64,000 bases of DNA from CP2-2F sp034436355 (GTDB lineage: Bacteria; Chloroflexota; Anaerolineae; Aggregatilineales; UBA2796): positions 1 to 64,000 of the forward strand of contig DAOTVQ010000002.1 of assembly GCA_034436355.1 (NCBI GenBank). Reading direction: 5' to 3'. This document shows, piece after piece, positions 60,321 to 64,000 of this stretch (within the stretch, counting starts at the first letter, position 1; each line of letters opens with the position of its first letter). A model generated the notes under the pieces. It had not been told where the DNA came from. It was given only the letters and a program-made list of their open reading frames with translations, and ran no database searches. A program made the position numbers and the translations under genes.

Positions 60321-62825
60321 ATGGAAGTAATCGCATCCTTTGTTCCATTAGTGGTGATCTTGCCCTTCCTCGGCGCATTGATCAACCTCTTTTTAGGGCG
60401 CTATATGAGCGAAAAACTCATTGGTGCTGTGGCAACCACAGCCGCTGGCTTGGCGTTTGCCATCGCTGCGGTGATGACCATTGGCATCACGGCGCACGGC
60501 TATGAGGCAACCGTCGTCAATCCGCCGCTGTTAGATAGCTGGCTGTATATTCCATCCGCCGCTATTGACATCCCATGGCAAATGCGCGTGGATACGCTCA
60601 GCCTGACCATGATGCTGGTGGTGACGGGCGTTGGCACGCTCATTCACTTGTATGCCATCGGCTACATGCACGGTGATTCGCGCTTTGCGCGCTTTTTCGT
60701 CTACCTGAACTTGTTCCTTGCCTTCATGCTGATCTTAGTGACGGGCAACAACTTCCTGATGATGTTCGTCGGCTGGGAAGGCGTGGGCTTGTGTTCCTTC
60801 CTGCTGATCGGCTTCTGGTTCGATAAAAAGCATGGCGAAGGCTGGAAGAACAGCAACGCCGCACGCAAGGCGTTTATCGTCAACCGTGTGGGCGATTTCG
60901 GCTTGCTGATGGCGATCTTCCTGATCTTCTGGACGTTTGGCACGCTGGATTATTACAAGCCAAACGAGGTGCTGCACCTTGAAGGGGAGACGCACAGCGC
61001 TGCCGTTGCGGTGGATACACTCATCCGCAGCGGGGAAGGCGGTCACGGCGAGTCGGGGCAGAAGGGCGTTTTTGCCCAGACAGAGGCATGGCTTGCCGAA
61101 GGTGGGCATATTGTCTCGTTTGGCGCTTTTGAATTGCCTTTTGAGACGGTCATCACGCTCATCACGCTCTTTATGCTGATTGGTGTGACGGGCAAGAGCG
61201 CGCAAATTCCGCTCTTTGTGTGGCTGCCAGACGCGATGGCAGGTCCGACGCCAGTCAGCGCGCTGATCCATGCCGCCACGATGGTGACAGCTGGCGTCTA
61301 TCTGATCACGCGCACCAGTGTGTTGTATCATGCTGCGCCGCTTTCTTCTGCACTGGTAACCATCATCGGTATTGCTACGGCGCTGATGGCAGGCTTCATT
61401 GCGCTTGGGCAGTGGGATATTAAAAAGGTGCTTGCCTATTCCACCGTCAGCCAGCTTGGTTTTATGGTGGCGGCGGTTGGGCTAGGCGGTTATGCAGCGG
61501 GCATGTTCCACCTGATCACGCACGCCTTTTTCAAGGCGCTCTTGTTCTTGGGCAGCGGTTCGGTCATTCATGCGATGGAACACGGGCATCACCATGCCCA
61601 TGCACATGATGATCACGGACATGACGATCACGGCGGGCATGATGATCACGGACATGCTGAGGCGTTCGATCCGCAAGATATGCGGAACATGGGCGGCTTG
61701 GCGCGCCGTATGCCGATCACTTTCGTCACCTACCTGATTGGCACGCTTGCGCTGGCAGGCATCTTCCCATTGGCGGGCTTCTGGTCGAAAGATGAGATTT
61801 TGGGCAAGGCGTTCAATGCGGGCTTCAACGATGGCAAGCTCGAGGGCTTCTTGGCGCTGGGCGTGCTGATGTTGGCGGCGGGCTTCACTGCCTTCTATAT
61901 GTGGCGGCAGATCAAGCTGGTCTTTTTGGGCGTGCCACGCACCGAAGCTGCGGCAGCCGCGCCTGAATCCAGCCCAGCGATGACCATTCCGCTTTTAGTG
62001 CTGGCAGCGCTCACCATCTTCGGCGGTGCGCTGAACGTGCCGCTGGGTGTTAACGGTGTGTTGGTGCTAGGCGTCTTGTTCATCACGGCGGGTTTTTGGT
62101 TGCTGTGGGCATTGCCCGGCGTGCGCCTGTTCTTCATTGGGCGTGCTGAGCCAGTCACCAGTTTGCCAAGCCTGAATCCGATCTTCCGCCTGATCATGAT
62201 CGGATCGTCGGCTGCCTTCATCCTGAGTGGTGCCGCATTAATCTTTGTGCCAACGCTTGGTGCAAGTTACTCACTGGAAGTGTTGGTGCTGTGGCTGGAA
62301 CACAGCGTGCCATACACCAAGGGCTTAACGCTCAACCCGATTTTGGCAATTGTGGCGCTTAGCGTCGGCATTGCAGGCATTGTGCTGGCACAGCGCGTCT
62401 ACAGCCCATCGCCATTGGCAGAAGGCAACCAAGATGTGCTGGAGGCACAGCCAAGCACACGCGCTGCCTTCCGACTCTCCAATGCCAAGCTGTATTGGGA
62501 TGAGACCTATGGGCGCTTCATTGAGCAGCCTTATAACCGTGCGGCGGCATGGCTGGCGAACAAGCTGGACTGGGAATTCTGGCATGATCGCTTCCATCAT
62601 ACCGTCTTCCGCGATTTCTATAAGCGGGCGGCGGATTTCATCGCCACGCCGGTGGATCGCGGTGCGATTGATCAAGGCTTCCTGCGAATTGCGCGTGGTG
62701 TGGCACAGATTGCGGCGCGCCTGCGCGGTGTGCAGACCGGCTATGTGCGGACGTATGTGTTTACCATGCTCTTTGGCGTGGTGTTGGTGATGCTTATCCT
62801 GCTGCTGCCGCTGTTAAGACAGTAA
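60321..62825 (+). CDS. nuoL: NADH-quinone oxidoreductase subunit L with a His-rich loop
   Basis: The 834-residue antiporter-like subunit is longer than the usual 600-660. It has GWEGVGLCSFLLIGFWF, the proton-path LFVWLPDAMAGPTPVSALIH, and the amphipathic C-terminal arm. At about residues 416-448 a loop of 13 His with Asp and Gly (HGHHHAHAHDDHGHDDHGG type) is placed before QDMRNMGGL. Another extra stretch (about 225-270) follows FWTFGTLDYYKPNE. The loop may bind metals. The gene is followed 35 nt later by nuoM. Confidence 0.95.
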   Translation: MEVIASFVPLVVILPFLGALINLFLGRYMSEKLIGAVATTAAGLAFAIAAVMTIGITAHGYEATVVNPPLLDSWLYIPSAAIDIPWQMRVDTLSLTMMLVVTGVGTLIHLYAIGYMHGDSRFARFFVYLNLFLAFMLILVTGNNFLMMFVGWEGVGLCSFLLIGFWFDKKHGEGWKNSNAARKAFIVNRVGDFGLLMAIFLIFWTFGTLDYYKPNEVLHLEGETHSAAVAVDTLIRSGEGGHGESGQKGVFAQTEAWLAEGGHIVSFGAFELPFETVITLITLFMLIGVTGKSAQIPLFVWLPDAMAGPTPVSALIHAATMVTAGVYLITRTSVLYHAAPLSSALVTIIGIATALMAGFIALGQWDIKKVLAYSTVSQLGFMVAAVGLGGYAAGMFHLITHAFFKALLFLGSGSVIHAMEHGHHHAHAHDDHGHDDHGGHDDHGHAEAFDPQDMRNMGGLARRMPITFVTYLIGTLALAGIFPLAGFWSKDEILGKAFNAGFNDGKLEGFLALGVLMLAAGFTAFYMWRQIKLVFLGVPRTEAAAAAPESSPAMTIPLLVLAALTIFGGALNVPLGVNGVLVLGVLFITAGFWLLWALPGVRLFFIGRAEPVTSLPSLNPIFRLIMIGSSAAFILSGAALIFVPTLGASYSLEVLVLWLEHSVPYTKGLTLNPILAIVALSVGIAGIVLAQRVYSPSPLAEGNQDVLEAQPSTRAAFRLSNAKLYWDETYGRFIEQPYNRAAAWLANKLDWEFWHDRFHHTVFRDFYKRAADFIATPVDRGAIDQGFLRIARGVAQIAARLRGVQTGYVRTYVFTMLFGVVLVMLILLLPLLRQ

Positions 62826-62860
62826 GGCGGCGAGAGCGCAAAGGCAATTGAGAGGAAATC

Positions 62861-64000
62861 ATGGAAAAGAACGACATGCTGATTAACATTGTGCTGTTCT
62901 CGCCGCTAGTCGGGATCGCCCTGCTCCTGATCTTTGGGCGGGCGCGGGAAGAGCGCATCAAGTGGGTGGCGTTGGTCTCATCCTTAGTCACGCTTGCCTT
63001 CTCGATGATCATGCTGAGTGCCTTCGACCAAAGCAAGGCGACAATGCAGCTTGAGAACTTGGGCGAGTGGTTTAGCTTGGGCAACTATACGATCAGCTAC
63101 TATGTGGGTGTGGATGGCTTAAGCGTGCTGCTGGTCGTGCTGACGGCGTTTATTATGCCTTTGGCGATTCTGTTCTCGCTCTACCACGTCAAGGATCGGG
63201 TGCGGCTGTACTATTCATTCCTGCTGCTGCTGGAATTCGCCATGATCGGCGTCTTCGTGGCGCAGGATTTGTTCATGTTCTATGTGTTTTGGGAAGTCTC
63301 ACTGGTGCCGATGTATTTCTTAGTCGGCATTTGGGGCGCGGAACAGCGCATTTATGCGGCGGTCAAGTTCTTCCTCTACACGATGGCAGGCTCCATCCTG
63401 ATGCTGCTCGCCATTTTGTGGATGGGCAATCACTTCGGCACTTTCAACGTGATGCAGATTAAGGCAGCCATTGAGGCAGCCGCTAGCACGCCTGAGGGCG
63501 CCTTCCCAAGCGCTGTGACGGAACTGCTGCTATTCTTGGGCTTCTTCATCGCCTTCGCCATTAAAGTGCCGATTTGGCCTCTGCATTCGTGGCTGCCAGA
63601 CGCACATGTGCAAGCACCAACGGCTGGCTCGGTCATTCTGGCGGGCGTGCTGCTGAAGTTGGGTACATATGGCTTGGTGCGCTTCAATCTGGGCTTGTTT
63701 CCGCAGATGTCGGTAACACTGGCACCGATCATCGGCATTTTGGCGATCATCGGCATCATTTACGGTGCATGGGTCAGTTACGCCCAAACCGACGTGAAAA
63801 AACTGGTTGCCTATTCGTCTATCAGCCATTTGGGCTTTGTGGTGTTGGGCATCTTTGCACTGAATGCAGCCGGCATCAGCGGCGCAACCTTGCAGATGAT
63901 CAATCACGGCATCAGCACGGGTGGCTTGTTTCTCATGGTCGGTATGCTTTATGAGCGTCGGCACACGAAAGCAATTGATGCCTTCGGCGGCGTTTGGAAA
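62861..64000 (+). CDS. nuoM: NADH-quinone oxidoreductase subunit M, 3' end outside the window
   Basis: The frame is open from ATG 62861 to the right edge (380 codons). It has the NuoM segments YYVGVDGLSVLLVVLTAFIM, FYVFWEVSLVPMYFLVGIWG with the key Glu, KVPIWPLHSWLPDAHVQAP and KKLVAYSSISHLG. AGAGGAAATC precedes the ATG. About 100-130 residues are missing beyond the edge. nuoN probably follows. Confidence 0.96.
   Translation, partial: MEKNDMLINIVLFSPLVGIALLLIFGRAREERIKWVALVSSLVTLAFSMIMLSAFDQSKATMQLENLGEWFSLGNYTISYYVGVDGLSVLLVVLTAFIMPLAILFSLYHVKDRVRLYYSFLLLLEFAMIGVFVAQDLFMFYVFWEVSLVPMYFLVGIWGAEQRIYAAVKFFLYTMAGSILMLLAILWMGNHFGTFNVMQIKAAIEAAASTPEGAFPSAVTELLLFLGFFIAFAIKVPIWPLHSWLPDAHVQAPTAGSVILAGVLLKLGTYGLVRFNLGLFPQMSVTLAPIIGILAIIGIIYGAWVSYAQTDVKKLVAYSSISHLGFVVLGIFALNAAGISGATLQMINHGISTGGLFLMVGMLYERRHTKAIDAFGGVWK

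Noticed and set aside
61578..61660. Short tandem repeats that could suggest a CRISPR-like or VNTR element
   Set aside because: They are in-frame codons of the His/Asp/Gly loop of nuoL, without spacers.

Overview
The window looks like chromosomal DNA of a Chloroflexota bacterium, most likely an Anaerolineae-type lineage. This is an inference from gene content: an HDAC-family protein, a GpgS-type glycosyltransferase, DUF4397 domains, a Yip1/sortase/CARDB surface cluster, a T-box aminoacyl-tRNA synthetase leader and a clade-2-like IleRS. Base composition is moderately G+C rich. Genes are densely packed on both strands. I recognised no tRNA, rRNA, CRISPR array, insertion sequence or prophage.

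Layout. 1-5.0 kb: the tail of an unknown gene, a frameshifted HDAC-family gene, topA and a membrane protein. 5.0-8.5 kb: a tight four-gene operon (cupin, medium-chain dehydrogenase, YgeY-like M20 hydrolase, ThiD). 8.6-11.3 kb: a PHP phosphoesterase and an asparagine-synthetase-like protein that has lost its glutaminase cysteine. 11.3-16.2 kb, minus strand: an rpmH-rnpA-yidD-(PQQ lipoprotein)-yidC-jag-pfkB transcription unit with a strong promoter. 16.4-19.7 kb: rex, mreB and glnA. 19.8-25.6 kb, minus: a cell-surface cluster (CARDB exoprotein, ABC ATPase, Yip1-like protein, sortase) and a methyltransferase. 25.6-29.6 kb, minus: a sigma70 promoter, a complete T-box leader, a methyltransferase and valS, closed by an intrinsic terminator. 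29.6-32.4 kb, minus: an LL-DAP-aminotransferase-like enzyme, hflX and a small membrane protein.

32.7-39.5 kb, plus: a small membrane protein, an MFS exporter, a relatively AT-rich DUF433/DUF5615 pair, two single-TM proteins and ileS. 39.5-46.7 kb, minus: a glycan/amino-sugar operon (GH38 alpha-mannosidase, DUF4127, FAD oxidoreductase, NanE) whose TATAAT promoter is followed by a 16-bp palindrome of the GntR/HutC operator type. 46.9-51.7 kb: a WXG100-like protein, holB, a PhnG-like orphan, an atypical SDR, comEA, and a TlpA/CcdA thiol-redox pair. 51.8-57.3 kb, minus: a double-USP/GpgS fusion, a GT4 glycosyltransferase and a TPR lytic transglycosylase lipoprotein. 57.4-64 kb, plus: an M29 aminopeptidase, then nuoJ-nuoK-nuoL-nuoM (nuoM runs off the window) under their own promoter.

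Most notable observations: (1) NuoJ carries about 230 extra residues resembling tandem DUF4397 domains between its fourth and fifth membrane helices; (2) a T-box leader with a GUC triplet and a UGGU bulge drives a methyltransferase gene placed ahead of valS; (3) an AsnB-like protein has Gly instead of the Cys2 nucleophile; (4) a GntR-type operator sits on the transcription start of the mannosidase-DUF4127-NanE operon; (5) a USP-USP-GpgS fusion. All functions are assigned by reading motifs by eye; no database search was run.
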